NCBI GenBank assembly: GCA_965371245.1
Contig: CBDUXT010000046.1
Coordinates: 1-45,216, forward strand
Source: CBDUXT01 sp965371245
GTDB taxonomy: Bacteria > Planctomycetota > Phycisphaerae > UBA1845
Direction of reading: 5' to 3'
Length of the DNA stretch: 45,216 nt
Numbering within the stretch: position 1 is the first letter of the stretch; each line of letters opens with the position of its first letter. Under the pieces are notes generated by a model that was given only the letters and a program-made list of their open reading frames with translations, was not told the DNA's origin and ran no database searches. Below, piece after piece: positions 8,917 to 17,366 of this stretch. The position numbers were made by a program, and so were the translations under genes.

Positions 8917-10638
8917 CTACGGTGCCTCACCCAGCGGTGGTTCGAGTATCGGCGGTCTGGTCTGGCTTCGCGTGCGTTTTTCTATCTCGATGGTGGCAAC
9001 CAGGATACTCGGCGACACGGCCGACACGGGCACCCAGCCCGATTCCGCGCCGCACGTCCCGTTGAAGACGGCCGGGTCGTCCCCGGTGTAGGTGATCTTC
9101 TCGAAGCTGGTCAAGGGCGTTCCGACCATGTCCGCCCCGCGGATCAGTTCGTCGGGTCGGCCGTCCGCGTACACCCGGTAGACGACCAACGGCAGCACCT
9201 TGAACGCCTGCGGTCCGGAGCGCCCCGTCATCGTGAACCCGCCCGAGATGTCCTCGAACAGCAGCCCGTAGTCCTTCTCCTGCCGTTTACACTCCTCGAT
9301 CAGCAGTTCCCGAAGACGGGCAAAGGGCACCTGGTTGGTCGACTCGACGATGAGGTTGCCCTGTCGCGAAACGACGGCGTTGCCCGGCTGGCGACGCCCG
9401 TGACCGTTGGACCGAGGGAAGCCCTTCACCGGGCTGCGCGAGAGCAGAAACGTGCGGAGAACGCCCTTCTCCACCAGTGACACGCGCTCGGCGGTGACAC
9501 CCTCGTCATCGAACCGGTAATGCCCCCGCAGATCAACCGCACCGAGCTTCGCCTGCGTCGGGTCGTCATACACGCTCAGAAAACTCGGCAAGACCGGCTT
9601 GTCGATTTTCTTGGTGAACGTCTGTCCCTCGTTGACGTCTTTTTGGCGGTGCCCCTCGATGCGGTGCCCGAAAATCTCATGAAAGAACACGCCGGCGGCA
9701 CGATTGCGCAGGATGGCGGGCCCGATGTAGGGCTCGGCCAGCGGCGCGTTGCGCAGCGCCAGCACCTGATCGATCACGCGGCGGAAGGCGGCCGTAATCG
9801 CGGCGTCGTCGGGTAGTGCCCCCGGTGTAGCCGCGTTGAAGTTGAAGCTCTGACCAAGATCCATGCCGTCTTCAGCCCGCGTACCCGCCGAGACGGTGAT
9901 GCGATAGCGCGTCTGCCCGGTCTGAAGGCGTGTCCCCTCGCTGGTGACCGCGTAACGCGTTCCGGAAAAACCACTGACGGATACGGCGGAGGTGTAGATG
10001 AATGGGAACCTGCGGGCGATGGCTGATATTTTCCGCGCCCTGTCGGCCCAGGCGTCACCATCGAAGGACAGTTTGGCCGGTGGTTCGGTGAAGACCTGCG
10101 GCTCTTCGTCACTGAAGTCGTCGGAGAGATCCTCCTCTTCAACCTTGACCTTCAGGTTGGTCTTGATTTGGGTTAGGCGCTTGACGGCCGCTTTGAAGAT
10201 GCGGTCGGTGTTAAACCACAGCGCGTGCCGGATCGCATCCGCGTTGTCTTCGAGCGGCAAGAGAACGTTGCCGCTGCCGCGCTGACGCGATGCCCCGCCG
10301 CCTCGGAGCTGATGCGTGTTGTCGAGTTTGTACGCCCCCACGCGCAGGTCGATGTTCAGGTTGCGCTGCCTGGTGTCGTCGTGGCGGCCCAGCGCGCCGA
10401 GGGTGGCCGTGATGAGTGTTCGATGCTCGTCATACACCGTGTAACCGATGTAGTAAGGCTTCGTCCCATCGGGGGCGACGAGGTTCTTGATCGCGTAGGA
10501 GAGTTCGTCCGACAGATACGTCACGATGGGAGCGGGTGAGATCTTGCCCGGCGTCTCGGTCGCCGCCGCGCCCGGGGCTTGGGCCAACGTCGTGAGCAAG
10601 GCCGTCAGCGTGAGCAACGGTTTGACGTTCGTTCGCAT
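8917..10638 (-). CDS. Exported TldD-like metallopeptidase
   Basis: TldD-family zinc peptidase of 573 aa. The metal motif HEIFGH (H320, E321, H325) and a late cysteine in NGTCGAESG (C529) match the HExxxH plus Cys ligand set known from TldD. Start at 10638 follows AAGGAAAA. The N-terminus has a signal peptide (hydrophobic about residues 7-20, APGAAA after it), unlike the cytoplasmic TldD of enterobacteria. Before the TldD fold lies an extra N-terminal domain (TKPYYIGYTVYDE, then LRVGAYKLDNT) shared with the TldE-like neighbour 200 bp downstream. The two probably form a heteromer acting on extracytoplasmic peptides; the substrate is not known. Confidence 0.87.
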   Translation of the reverse strand: MRTNVKPLLTLTALLTTLAQAPGAAATETPGKISPAPIVTYLSDELSYAIKNLVAPDGTKPYYIGYTVYDEHRTLITATLGALGRHDDTRQRNLNIDLRVGAYKLDNTHQLRGGGASRQRGSGNVLLPLEDNADAIRHALWFNTDRIFKAAVKRLTQIKTNLKVKVEEEDLSDDFSDEEPQVFTEPPAKLSFDGDAWADRARKISAIARRFPFIYTSAVSVSGFSGTRYAVTSEGTRLQTGQTRYRITVSAGTRAEDGMDLGQSFNFNAATPGALPDDAAITAAFRRVIDQVLALRNAPLAEPYIGPAILRNRAAGVFFHEIFGHRIEGHRQKDVNEGQTFTKKIDKPVLPSFLSVYDDPTQAKLGAVDLRGHYRFDDEGVTAERVSLVEKGVLRTFLLSRSPVKGFPRSNGHGRRQPGNAVVSRQGNLIVESTNQVPFARLRELLIEECKRQEKDYGLLFEDISGGFTMTGRSGPQAFKVLPLVVYRVYADGRPDELIRGADMVGTPLTSFEKITYTGDDPAVFNGTCGAESGWVPVSAVSPSILVATIEIEKRTRSQTRPPILEPPLGEAP

Positions 10639-11155
10639 TGGGTTTTCCTTCTTCGTCCCGTTGGAGGACCGCTCAGCCGAGCGCTCCGGCACAAACCTCA
10701 ACGGCACCGCGTCAAGCGCGGCGGGCATCCCGGCGGCGGTGCCGACATTATCGCCGGATGGCGCACGCTGTCCAGACGTACATCAACGGGCCGGCTGCCG
10801 TAGGCGTGCGACAGCTTTGGCGGGGCGTGCAAAGCCATCTGGACAGCGGCGCGCCGGGTCAGAGCCGTGGGCGCCAGCCCACGGACGCGATGCGCACAAG
10901 CACGGCGCTTCCGCGATACTCGGCCGGTCACGGGGCTCGCGTTCTGTGCTCTGAAAACCGCCCGCCGATTCGGTCATGCACCCGCCTGCCGTCTACGTGC
11001 ATCGATCCATGAGGCGGAATCAACGAGCCGGCGAGACGGTCCAAGCGATCCGCCGGCGGAGCCCAACCGGTCACATCTTGCATGCTCGGCGACTCCCGTC
11101 CGGTCCCGCGTTATACTCTGTTGCGAGCACGCATGCCTCGGGAAAGGAGTCGGTC
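10639..11155. other. Divergent intergenic region with 123-bp repeat
   Basis: Gene-free gap between the minus-strand TldD-like gene and the plus-strand small membrane protein. It contains a full family B element (10860-10982). A TATACT box at about 11112-11117 lies some 40 bp before the GTG start at 11156, but I find no good -35 match at normal spacing. Confidence 0.55.
10860..10982 (+). repeat. Repeat family B, full 123-bp copy
   Basis: Composite of a hairpin (GCCGTGGGCGCCAGCCCACGG), a linker, a second hairpin-like part (GGTCACGGGGCTCGCG) and a tail CCGATTCGGTCATGCACC. The inverse copy at 38178-38300 has exactly the same length with scattered substitutions. Shorter relatives are at 36001, 41661 and 42996. 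Confidence 0.88.
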
Positions 11156-11743
11156 GTGTCCGTCGGCGAAATGGTTGGGTTGGTGCTGGCCGCCCTGTTG
11201 CTCGGCGGCGTCGTCGGGGGCCTGGTGACCGCGTCGTTGCCCTCGCACGACCGCTGGGGAACCGGGTCCGCGGGCCGCCGCATCGATGCCTATGGCCAGT
11301 GGCTTGCCGCGCGGGTGACGTTGACCCGAGCTTCCGCTTCCTTTGTGGCCTCCTTCAAAGCGCTGGCCGTTGAGCCGCGCGAGTCCAGTTTCTTCGCGTT
11401 GCGCCGCGATGAAGCCCAGCGCGCCCGGGCGGCCTGGTGCGATGCCATGCGCGACCTCGACCGGGCCGAGGCGCTCTTGATCGTCTGGAGCGGTAACCCC
11501 GACATCCGGGCGCGGTTGGCGTCATTCGAGCGGGTAGCGCCCGAGGTACTGCGTGCGGCCATCAACGGCGAGCCACGCGACGCGAAACGTATGTTCGACC
11601 GACTAGGGACGGCAGACGGACAGGCCGCCGATTTTGCGATCCAAGAGGTCGGTGGCGACCGGTCGGAATCCTTCTTGCAACACTGGCTCCGGCGTGCGGT
11701 TGGGTTTCTAAGAGCGATCGAACGGCAGTGGAGTCAATCCTGA
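11156..11743 (+). CDS. Small membrane-anchored helical protein, unknown function
   Basis: I start this at the GTG at 11156, which has a strong GGAAAGGAG ribosome site 7 bp upstream; the open frame extends to 10976 but that part is repeat-derived. The 195-aa product has one N-terminal membrane segment (about residues 7-27, GLVLAALLLGGVVGGLV) followed by a charged, Arg/Ala-rich helical region with no recognised motif. The last codon and TGA stop abut repeat family A (11742-11766). I do not recognise the family; a single-pass protein with a cytoplasmic or periplasmic helical domain is all that can be said. Confidence 0.7.
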   Translation: MSVGEMVGLVLAALLLGGVVGGLVTASLPSHDRWGTGSAGRRIDAYGQWLAARVTLTRASASFVASFKALAVEPRESSFFALRRDEAQRARAAWCDAMRDLDRAEALLIVWSGNPDIRARLASFERVAPEVLRAAINGEPRDAKRMFDRLGTADGQAADFAIQEVGGDRSESFLQHWLRRAVGFLRAIERQWSQS

Positions 11744-11766
11744 GCCGCGGGCTTCAGCCCGCGCGG
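11742..11766 (+). repeat. Repeat family A copy at a stop codon
   Basis: The 25-bp element begins within the TGA stop codon (11741-11743) of the preceding gene. Confidence 0.9.
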
Positions 11767-11862
11767 ACGTCCGCGCAAGCTGAAGCATGCGGTTCAGGTT
11801 GTCGCGGAATTCATAAAACACGTTACTAGTGTATGGTCAACCTTGAATCCGCGGGTTTGCTC

Positions 11863-11946
11863 GGTGGGTGGCCTACCTCTTTAGAGGTGGGGGACTCGAA
11901 TGGTCTCCGGATTCGCGTCCCCCACGGCTAAAGCCACGGGCCACCC
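11863..11946 (+). repeat. Repeat family F, 84-bp copy
   Basis: Outer arms GGTGGGTGGCC and GGGCCACCC enclose a hairpin ACCTCTTTAGAGGT, a linker GACTCGAATGGTC and a second small hairpin GGCTAAAGCC. The copy at 33487-33570 has exactly the same length (84 bp) with about ten substitutions. Confidence 0.85.
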
Positions 11947-11962
11947 AACCCGCAAGTTTACG

Positions 11963-11990
11963 CGTGACGATGCACTAGTGCATCGTCACG
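11963..11990. repeat. 28-nt perfect palindrome (family J)
   Basis: Perfect dyad built on CGTGACGATGCACT and its reverse complement, centred on ACTAGT. Each half resembles the sequences that begin at the TAG stops of the genes ending at 6930 and 12114. It could be a cruciform, a binding site, or two head-to-head copies of a short element. Confidence 0.8.
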
Positions 11991-12010
11991 CCTAACTCTA
12001 TGGGTGGCAT

Positions 12011-12072
12011 GGGCAAGCACCGGCTTGCCCGTGCTGGTCTCGTAGCAACATGGGCAAACAAGTTTGCCCATG
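12011..12072. repeat. Paired hairpins (family H-like)
   Basis: GGGCAAGCACCGGCTTGCCC (12011-12030) folds on itself. CATGGGCAAAC and its exact complement, separated by 2 nt, make a second dyad at 12049-12072. It sits just past the end of the PilZ operon. Confidence 0.75.
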
Positions 12073-12113
12073 GCCCCCGCGTGCCAACCCGCAGAACTGC
12101 GTGTGAAGGTGCA

Positions 12114-12860
12114 CTAGCGCCGACCGCGTTGCCGGGCGCGGCAGAACTGGCTGACGGCGCGCGCCAGACGATCGAGGGTGCGCCGCCCTTCGGCGGAGGC
12201 CTCGAGGCCGACAAACTGAAACCCGATGCACGCTCGACCGTGGGCGACGGCCTCGCGATGCCGCACCAGACCGTCAACGACAAGGGCGGGCTTGCCCGGT
12301 CTGGTCGAGAAGATGCAACGATGGGTGGCGTCGAGTTCGAAGTCGTGGGGGTCGGAAACGAGTACCCGCATCCCACCAGCCGAGACATCCTCAAGTTGGC
12401 CGTGCCGGACGACCCGCGCTTCCAGGGCGTCCGCATCGACCCCGGTCGTTCGCAAGAGTCGAACGGCGACGACTGTATTCTCGGGCGGCTTCGCACGCTC
12501 GTACGCCCGGCGTTGTAACTGCTGCAACTCAACCGGCCACCGCAACCCCACAAGCCAACGATGGCCACGTTCGTTGATCGACTCGACGGCGGCGCCGAAC
12601 ATGCACTTCTTGTGCCCCTCGCGAAAGGTCACGCCGAGGGTCTGCCCCAGCTTCGGCAGGGTCGCGTCGTGAAGATCCTCCGGAACATCAACGCTGAGTG
12701 AAAGCGACTGCACGGCCGGTGAGCCGGACGTCATTTCAGCCTTGAAGGTCCGCCAGCCGTCCGGCGTCTGGTGGCTCAGCACCACGCGCCGGTTCTGGTC
12801 GATCGCGTCCTCCAGAATCCGATCGCGTTGTTCCCGAACGATCGTCAGTGCGGAACTCAT
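12114..12860 (-). CDS. PilZ-domain protein (third of operon)
   Basis: 248 aa. An N-terminal YcgR-like region (1-110) is followed by a PilZ domain with the RxxxR c-di-GMP motif (R118-R122 in QRRAYER) and the DxSxxG motif (D158, S160, G163 in DVSAGG), so it should bind cyclic di-GMP. Its ATG overlaps the TGA of the upstream PilZ gene (ATGA at 12857-12860), indicating translational coupling. Last of three consecutive PilZ genes; the effector partner (motility, pili, exopolysaccharide) cannot be told from sequence. A family J motif begins at the stop codon. Confidence 0.85.
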   Translation of the reverse strand: MSSALTIVREQRDRILEDAIDQNRRVVLSHQTPDGWRTFKAEMTSGSPAVQSLSLSVDVPEDLHDATLPKLGQTLGVTFREGHKKCMFGAAVESINERGHRWLVGLRWPVELQQLQRRAYERAKPPENTVVAVRLLRTTGVDADALEARVVRHGQLEDVSAGGMRVLVSDPHDFELDATHRCIFSTRPGKPALVVDGLVRHREAVAHGRACIGFQFVGLEASAEGRRTLDRLARAVSQFCRARQRGRR

Positions 12861-13591
12861 GTTCCCCCCTCCCCGCTAGCCTCTTGACCACCCGCCTGTG
12901 CCACGGCGTGCAGCCGGGTCCGGCAGGCCGCCAGCCTTTCGTCGTCGATAAACTCCAACCCCAAGACGCACCTGCCCGGCGTGCCTTCGGTCACATTGGT
13001 GACGCGAGCCGTCAGCTCGAATGACTCGGATCGCTCGGCAGCGCGGAACGTCACTTGGACGGATTGTTCCCTCTGCAATGCCTCCGCGTCGTCCTTGGCG
13101 ACGCGACAAGCCAGCCCGTTCATGCTCAGATTGAGCAGCGCCGCCTGCCCGCGCCACGCCCGGGTTCCATCGCTGGTCTCGAGAGACACCCATGCGGCGC
13201 CTCGCAGCCTGCGGCGCGGGCTGCGACGCCGGTCCGCGACGGTCATGGTGACCGGCTTGCGGATCGTCATCGCGGGCGCGCTTTCGCCTGGAGAGTCGTC
13301 CGCGCGTTGGGTCTTGAAACAATACCACTGGCCGTCGGACGCGAGCGTCGCGTTGAGCGAGTCCGCCTGCGTGACCGCGCGAATCGCCGCCTCTGATCCC
13401 AGCAAGCTGAGGATGAGAATCCCGCCGGATTCACCGGTGACGGCGGCCGAACAGGCGATCTGGAGTGTGTCGCCGAGCACGCACAACTCGATCGACGCGC
13501 CGGCACGCACCGCCCGTGCGAGGATGCGCGCGGTCGCCTTCCGATCGAGTTCGCTCCTCCCTCGCAGAGACACCGCGGTTTCTTGCGTCAT
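12857..13591 (-). CDS. PilZ-domain protein (second of operon)
   Basis: 244 aa with an N-terminal domain of unknown fold (1-110) and a C-terminal PilZ domain. The c-di-GMP motifs are RRRSPRRR (R123-R127 as RxxxR) and NLSMNG (N154, S156, G159 as NxSxxG). The gene starts 3 bp after the stop of the first PilZ gene and overlaps the next by 4 bp. Its N-terminal region is only weakly similar by eye to the siblings, suggesting three receptors sharing a ligand but with different outputs. Confidence 0.84.
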   Translation of the reverse strand: MTQETAVSLRGRSELDRKATARILARAVRAGASIELCVLGDTLQIACSAAVTGESGGILILSLLGSEAAIRAVTQADSLNATLASDGQWYCFKTQRADDSPGESAPAMTIRKPVTMTVADRRRSPRRRLRGAAWVSLETSDGTRAWRGQAALLNLSMNGLACRVAKDDAEALQREQSVQVTFRAAERSESFELTARVTNVTEGTPGRCVLGLEFIDDERLAACRTRLHAVAQAGGQEASGEGGT

Positions 13592-13594
13592 GGG

Positions 13595-14356
13595 CTATCG
13601 TCTCCGCCGCAGCATCCGGCGTTCGTGGGCGTTGATGAATCGCGAGATTCGCCTTTTCTCGCTGGCGTTGCTGATACCAGGCCAGGGCAGAAAGCGAAGT
13701 CCGAGGCGAAGCGAGTCGCTGGCGTCGATCAACCGCTTGTGGCAAACCGCGCTGAGGAAGAAAAAGGGATCCTCGACCGTCGGCAGGCAAAACGATAGAA
13801 AGAATCGCTCGCCCGGCGTCACCGAGGCAAGGATGGAGCGATCGAGCAGCGCGGAGACGCCGCCGACTGAAAGGTCAAGCAGCCACGCGGCCAGAACCGG
13901 GGCATCGGTGGCACAGGCGTAGGGGTGGTCGCGGTGCGGTCTCACGAGGTTGACGTTGACCGGATCGTAACCCAACACGGAAATGCGCAGGTTCATCCGT
14001 CGCTGCGACGGTTCCAGTAGGGACGGTTTGCGAAGGGCGATGCCGGCGATGCGCCGGTTCCGATCGAATCGTACAAGGCACCCCGTTTCCTCGATGACGC
14101 TCTCAAACTGCAACCGCGCGCCTCGAAGAGACATGTGGACCGTGATGCGCGCGCCGACTGGGGCTGGCGCCGCGTCGTTCATGTATAGCGGTCGGTCGGT
14201 CATGACGCGCCGCTCGGTCAGGTCCACAAGACGCGCTCGCCCGGTGACCACGACGCCGTCGCTCGTTTCGTATTGGAGTTCGACCGGAACGTTGCGCGCG
14301 CAGCCCCATTCAAGAAGCTTCTCGACCGGTTCAGTTGGCGTGGCGGTCCTTGGCAA
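13595..14356 (-). CDS. PilZ-domain protein (first of operon)
   Basis: 253 aa with a YcgR-type N-terminal beta domain (about 15-110: VPVELQYE, then GARITVHMSL, then FESVIEETG) followed by a PilZ domain. Motifs are QRRMNLR (R120-R124 as RxxxR) and DLSVGG (D161, S163, G166). The start is uncertain: 14356 is TTG with a weak GCGAG site. An AGAGGAG ribosome-like site lies about 30 nt further up, followed in frame only by ATC or ATT, with an in-frame TAA just upstream of it. It heads the PilZ operon and has no membrane segment, so the product should be cytoplasmic. Confidence 0.83.
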   Translation of the reverse strand: MPRTATPTEPVEKLLEWGCARNVPVELQYETSDGVVVTGRARLVDLTERRVMTDRPLYMNDAAPAPVGARITVHMSLRGARLQFESVIEETGCLVRFDRNRRIAGIALRKPSLLEPSQRRMNLRISVLGYDPVNVNLVRPHRDHPYACATDAPVLAAWLLDLSVGGVSALLDRSILASVTPGERFFLSFCLPTVEDPFFFLSAVCHKRLIDASDSLRLGLRFLPWPGISNASEKRRISRFINAHERRMLRRRR

Positions 14357-14508
14357 GGGCTCTCGCTTCGTAATGGGCGCGTTGATTCTCCTCTCTTATG
14401 GTTTCGGACCGCGGCGCGGCGTACTTAATCACGCGACACGGATGCCTATAATCGTCGGGATCGGACCCCGCGATCGATGGAGGGGTTAGCGGACGTGGCG
14501 GCGTGATC

Positions 14509-15693
14509 CTACGAAACGGCCAGGTCGCGATTGGGGCTCGTCGGGGTGGATTCGGACGCCGGCTGATCACCCTGACCGGACACCCGCGGGCGATAGGAGC
14601 CGGTCAGTGCGACCAGAGCACCCGGTAGAGAACTTGTCAGGACCATCACGCGGATCATGACGGCGAGGCAGACGATCTGAGACGGGCTACCGAACGGCTC
14701 GAAGAAAATGGTGTAGGCAAGTTCCATCGTGCCCAAGCCCTGGGGCGGGCCCGGAAGCGCTTGAATTATCGAGCCCGTGTAGAAATATGCGAAGTACTCC
14801 AGGACGTTGCCAAGGTTGGCTGTGAGCCCAATGGCGATGGCCAACGTGAAGTAGGCACTCATCGCGGTAAACTGCAACACGACCGTCACGAACATGGAAC
14901 CGAGCAGAATCGGAACGTGGCACACGAGCTTCCACACGGCCTGGTCGATTCGTTCGATGTGCTCGAACATCGGGAGTCGCTGCAACCACCGTTCAGGGAT
15001 TAGTCGCCTCCGTAGCGCCGGGGAGAGGTAGGCGATCGTACCTGCCACCCCAAAGCCCAGCATCCCAAACATGTAGGGGCGAAGCTGGCGAAGACGTTCA
15101 CTCGGGCTAAGTCCCGTAATCAGGGCGACACAAATGAGAAGAACGGCCAGGCCGATGGCACGGTCAAGCACGATGGTGGTGGCCGCTTCGGTCTTGCGAT
15201 CGGTATGCGTTGTTACGAAGTAGGCCTTGAAAACGTCGCCGGCATGGGAGCCCAGAGGCGTCGCAAAGTTCAGGAAGTTCCCCGCGAAGGAGAACTTCAC
15301 GCACTCCCACAGGCTGATGTGAATGTCCTGTACCCCCAGGAGCCATCGAAGACGAATCGCCTGAAAGAGCCCGACGGGCATCTGGATCAGCAGCGCCAGA
15401 AGAAGCAGCGATTTTCCGCTGTTGCGCCAGGCCGTCGCCAGCCCGTACGCGATGCGCAACCCACCTTGCTCATCCACGCCCACTTCCTCAAGCGGAAGAC
15501 TCTGTCGCACGCCAGTGAGCAGCACGATGTCGAAGCCGCCGTCGCGCTCCGTCAGCGAGCCGATCAGTTCCGTCCCGTCCTGAAGCCAGATGTGGTCTCG
15601 GACGCTCACGCCGCGAGCGACAAACCAAAACGCGGCCACACAGATCGCGATGCGGAGGACGCGAAGGAGGTTCTTTCGGTTGCTCTTGCTCAT
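14509..15693 (-). CDS. Flippase-like / LPG-synthase-TM family membrane protein
   Basis: 394-aa polytopic protein resembling the YbhN/AglD/MprF-flippase (UPF0104) fold. Recognisable are the central GNFLNFATPLGSHAGDVFKAY, here at about 135-155, a VLDRAIGLAVLL helix, and a late QALPGPPQGLGTMELAY. Such proteins move lipids or lipid-linked intermediates across the inner membrane. Between the first membrane helix (12-28) and the second (about 93-112) lies a 65-residue soluble insert (LQDGTELIGSL onward) that most family members lack. Start 15693 has AAGGG upstream. It lies upstream of, and on the same strand as, the PilZ operon with a 150-bp gap, so co-transcription is possible. Confidence 0.78.
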   Translation of the reverse strand: MSKSNRKNLLRVLRIAICVAAFWFVARGVSVRDHIWLQDGTELIGSLTERDGGFDIVLLTGVRQSLPLEEVGVDEQGGLRIAYGLATAWRNSGKSLLLLALLIQMPVGLFQAIRLRWLLGVQDIHISLWECVKFSFAGNFLNFATPLGSHAGDVFKAYFVTTHTDRKTEAATTIVLDRAIGLAVLLICVALITGLSPSERLRQLRPYMFGMLGFGVAGTIAYLSPALRRRLIPERWLQRLPMFEHIERIDQAVWKLVCHVPILLGSMFVTVVLQFTAMSAYFTLAIAIGLTANLGNVLEYFAYFYTGSIIQALPGPPQGLGTMELAYTIFFEPFGSPSQIVCLAVMIRVMVLTSSLPGALVALTGSYRPRVSGQGDQPASESTPTSPNRDLAVS

Positions 15694-15733
15694 GGGGGAC
15701 CCTTATGAGCCCGCGGAAGAACGCCTGAACTCG

Positions 15734-15787
15734 GTGTGGCACCGGCTTCCAGCCGGTACAAACACGGACTGAAAGCCCGTGCCACAC
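15734..15787. repeat. Repeat family H copy
   Basis: Nested dyad: outer arms GTGTGGCAC and GTGCCACAC enclose ACCGGCTTCCAGCCGGT. It lies between the peptidase gene and the flippase-like gene. A partial relative is at 23148-23172. Confidence 0.75.
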
Positions 15788-15869
15788 TTCTTCAACCCGC
15801 TGCGATCGGCGTACATGTTGTACGTCGGCCAACGGCGGTACGCTCTGCACATTTTTTATCGGGCCTGCG

Positions 15870-17366
15870 CTATGGCGTGGGTACCCGCGCCCAGGGTAGG
15901 ACGTCAGCCTGCGTGTCGCGGCGCGGCGGGTCGGGGTCGCTCGCCCGGATGGCGTCGCGCCAGTTGGCCTCCAGTCGCTCGACCGTCATGCCTTCATACG
16001 CGGCGGCCAGTGCATCAGCGAGCGGGCTGCCGGACTTGAGATCCCTGACGAAGGCAACGAACCGGGCCGCGTCGCGGCTCTCCAAAAACCGCACCACACT
16101 GTGCGCGATCGGATATTGGTTTACCTCCAGCGGTCCGGTGCTCTCGAGCAGATCGGCGATGGGCCAGTCGTAACGTACGAACTGCCGTGCCAGAAGCGTG
16201 GCGTTCCCACCCGTAGCGCAGCGATCGCCGAGGACGCGCTCCACCGTCAGGTCGGCGTAGCCTTCGTTGACCCAGTGCGGAATCAGCCGGGACGAAAAGA
16301 GTCGGTGCATGAAGGCGTGCGTGCTCTCGTGGACCAGCGTGCAGACGAAGCGGTCAAAGTCCGCCTCGGTCCGACCGCGGCGCAGAAGAACCACGTGGAC
16401 GTGGCCATTCTCTTCAATCGACCGCGTGTAACCCACGGCGTTTTCGCCTCCATAACCATCGAAGTATCGCGCGAACTTGCGAAACCGTTTGGTGGAGCGC
16501 CACGCGAAGATCGGGCACTTGGAAAGGAACAGGCTCTTGGAGGGATCAAGTCCGAAGCGCGCGCACAGAGCGCCGTATGTCACCTCGCACCGTTCCAACA
16601 GACGAGCCCGGTAGCGCGGCTCAAAATCGGTCCAGATCAGGAAATGCTCCGACTCCATTTCAACAACGGCGCGACCGATCACCTCCCGCACCTTGGCGCC
16701 GAACGTCAGGTAGGCCGACCGAACCTTCTCCCGCGAGTCGGCCGACGGCTGCGGCACGATCGTGATGTCCGGCGGAGGGTGGATAGCCTCCTTCGATGTT
16801 GTGCCTTCGTCCGGTCCATCGGCGTCCGGGTCCGTCGGTTCCTCGTCTGCCCCCGGCACGACATTCGGCTCGACTCGAGCCGGTCGATCGTACTCACGGA
16901 ACGCCTCACGTGCTCGCCGGGCATACGTGTCGTCCAGCGCGACCGCCTTGCCGAACTGCCGGCCTGCAAGGTCGTGTTGGTCCTGTCGCAGCGCAAAGAG
17001 GCCAAGCTGAAAGTGGTCCTCTGCCCGAAGCCGACCATCCCCGGCGCGGACCCGCTCGAAGGTGAGGAGGGCGTGCTTGGCTAGAAACGCGCTGTCCGGC
17101 TCGAGCTCCGACCACGCGAACACGTAGGGCGTCTTTTCACGAACGATCACGAGCCCGTGGTCGGTGTGATCGACCACGCCGCCCGAAAGTTGACCGCCCG
17201 TGCGCAGCTTCAGATCGACACGAATCGTCTCGGTCTGGCCGACCGCGATCGAGGAGAGGCAAGCGGCTGCCAACAGCATGCCCACGCCCATGGATGACCA
17301 GTCCGCGCGAATAGGCGCGAAACGCCAAGAGAGGCGAAATCGTGTTAACGGGCGTGCGGGCGTCAT
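15870..17366 (-). CDS. Exported gluzincin-type (peptidase MA-like) metallopeptidase
   Basis: 498 aa from the ATG at 17366, which overlaps the TGA of hflX (ATGA), so it is translationally coupled. An internal N-terminal hydrophobic stretch (about 26-44, SSMGVGMLLAAACLSSIAVGQ) looks like a signal peptide. Residues 45-200 are a helical/TPR-like and acidic linker region. The catalytic motif is HESTH (346-350), with a downstream glutamate, E368 in NEGY, the HExxH-then-E arrangement of gluzincins. Known for planctomycete proteins of the DUF1570/peptidase-MA type. Predicted zinc peptidase outside the cytoplasm; substrate unknown. An alternative start is M26. Confidence 0.8.
   Translation of the reverse strand: MTPARPLTRFRLSWRFAPIRADWSSMGVGMLLAAACLSSIAVGQTETIRVDLKLRTGGQLSGGVVDHTDHGLVIVREKTPYVFAWSELEPDSAFLAKHALLTFERVRAGDGRLRAEDHFQLGLFALRQDQHDLAGRQFGKAVALDDTYARRAREAFREYDRPARVEPNVVPGADEEPTDPDADGPDEGTTSKEAIHPPPDITIVPQPSADSREKVRSAYLTFGAKVREVIGRAVVEMESEHFLIWTDFEPRYRARLLERCEVTYGALCARFGLDPSKSLFLSKCPIFAWRSTKRFRKFARYFDGYGGENAVGYTRSIEENGHVHVVLLRRGRTEADFDRFVCTLVHESTHAFMHRLFSSRLIPHWVNEGYADLTVERVLGDRCATGGNATLLARQFVRYDWPIADLLESTGPLEVNQYPIAHSVVRFLESRDAARFVAFVRDLKSGSPLADALAAAYEGMTVERLEANWRDAIRASDPDPPRRDTQADVLPWARVPTP

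Larger units (their letters stand above)
11744..12113. other. Convergent intergenic repeat cluster
   Basis: No gene; essentially packed with palindromes: A (11742-11766), F (11863-11946), a 28-nt perfect palindrome (11963-11990) and two H-like hairpins (12011-12030, 12049-12072). It separates the convergent genes ending at 11743 and 12114. Confidence 0.7.

Noticed and set aside
14425..14452. Plus-strand promoter-like TTAATC and TATAAT
   Set aside because: It would fire toward the antisense side of the flippase-like gene with no plus-strand gene following; likely chance.
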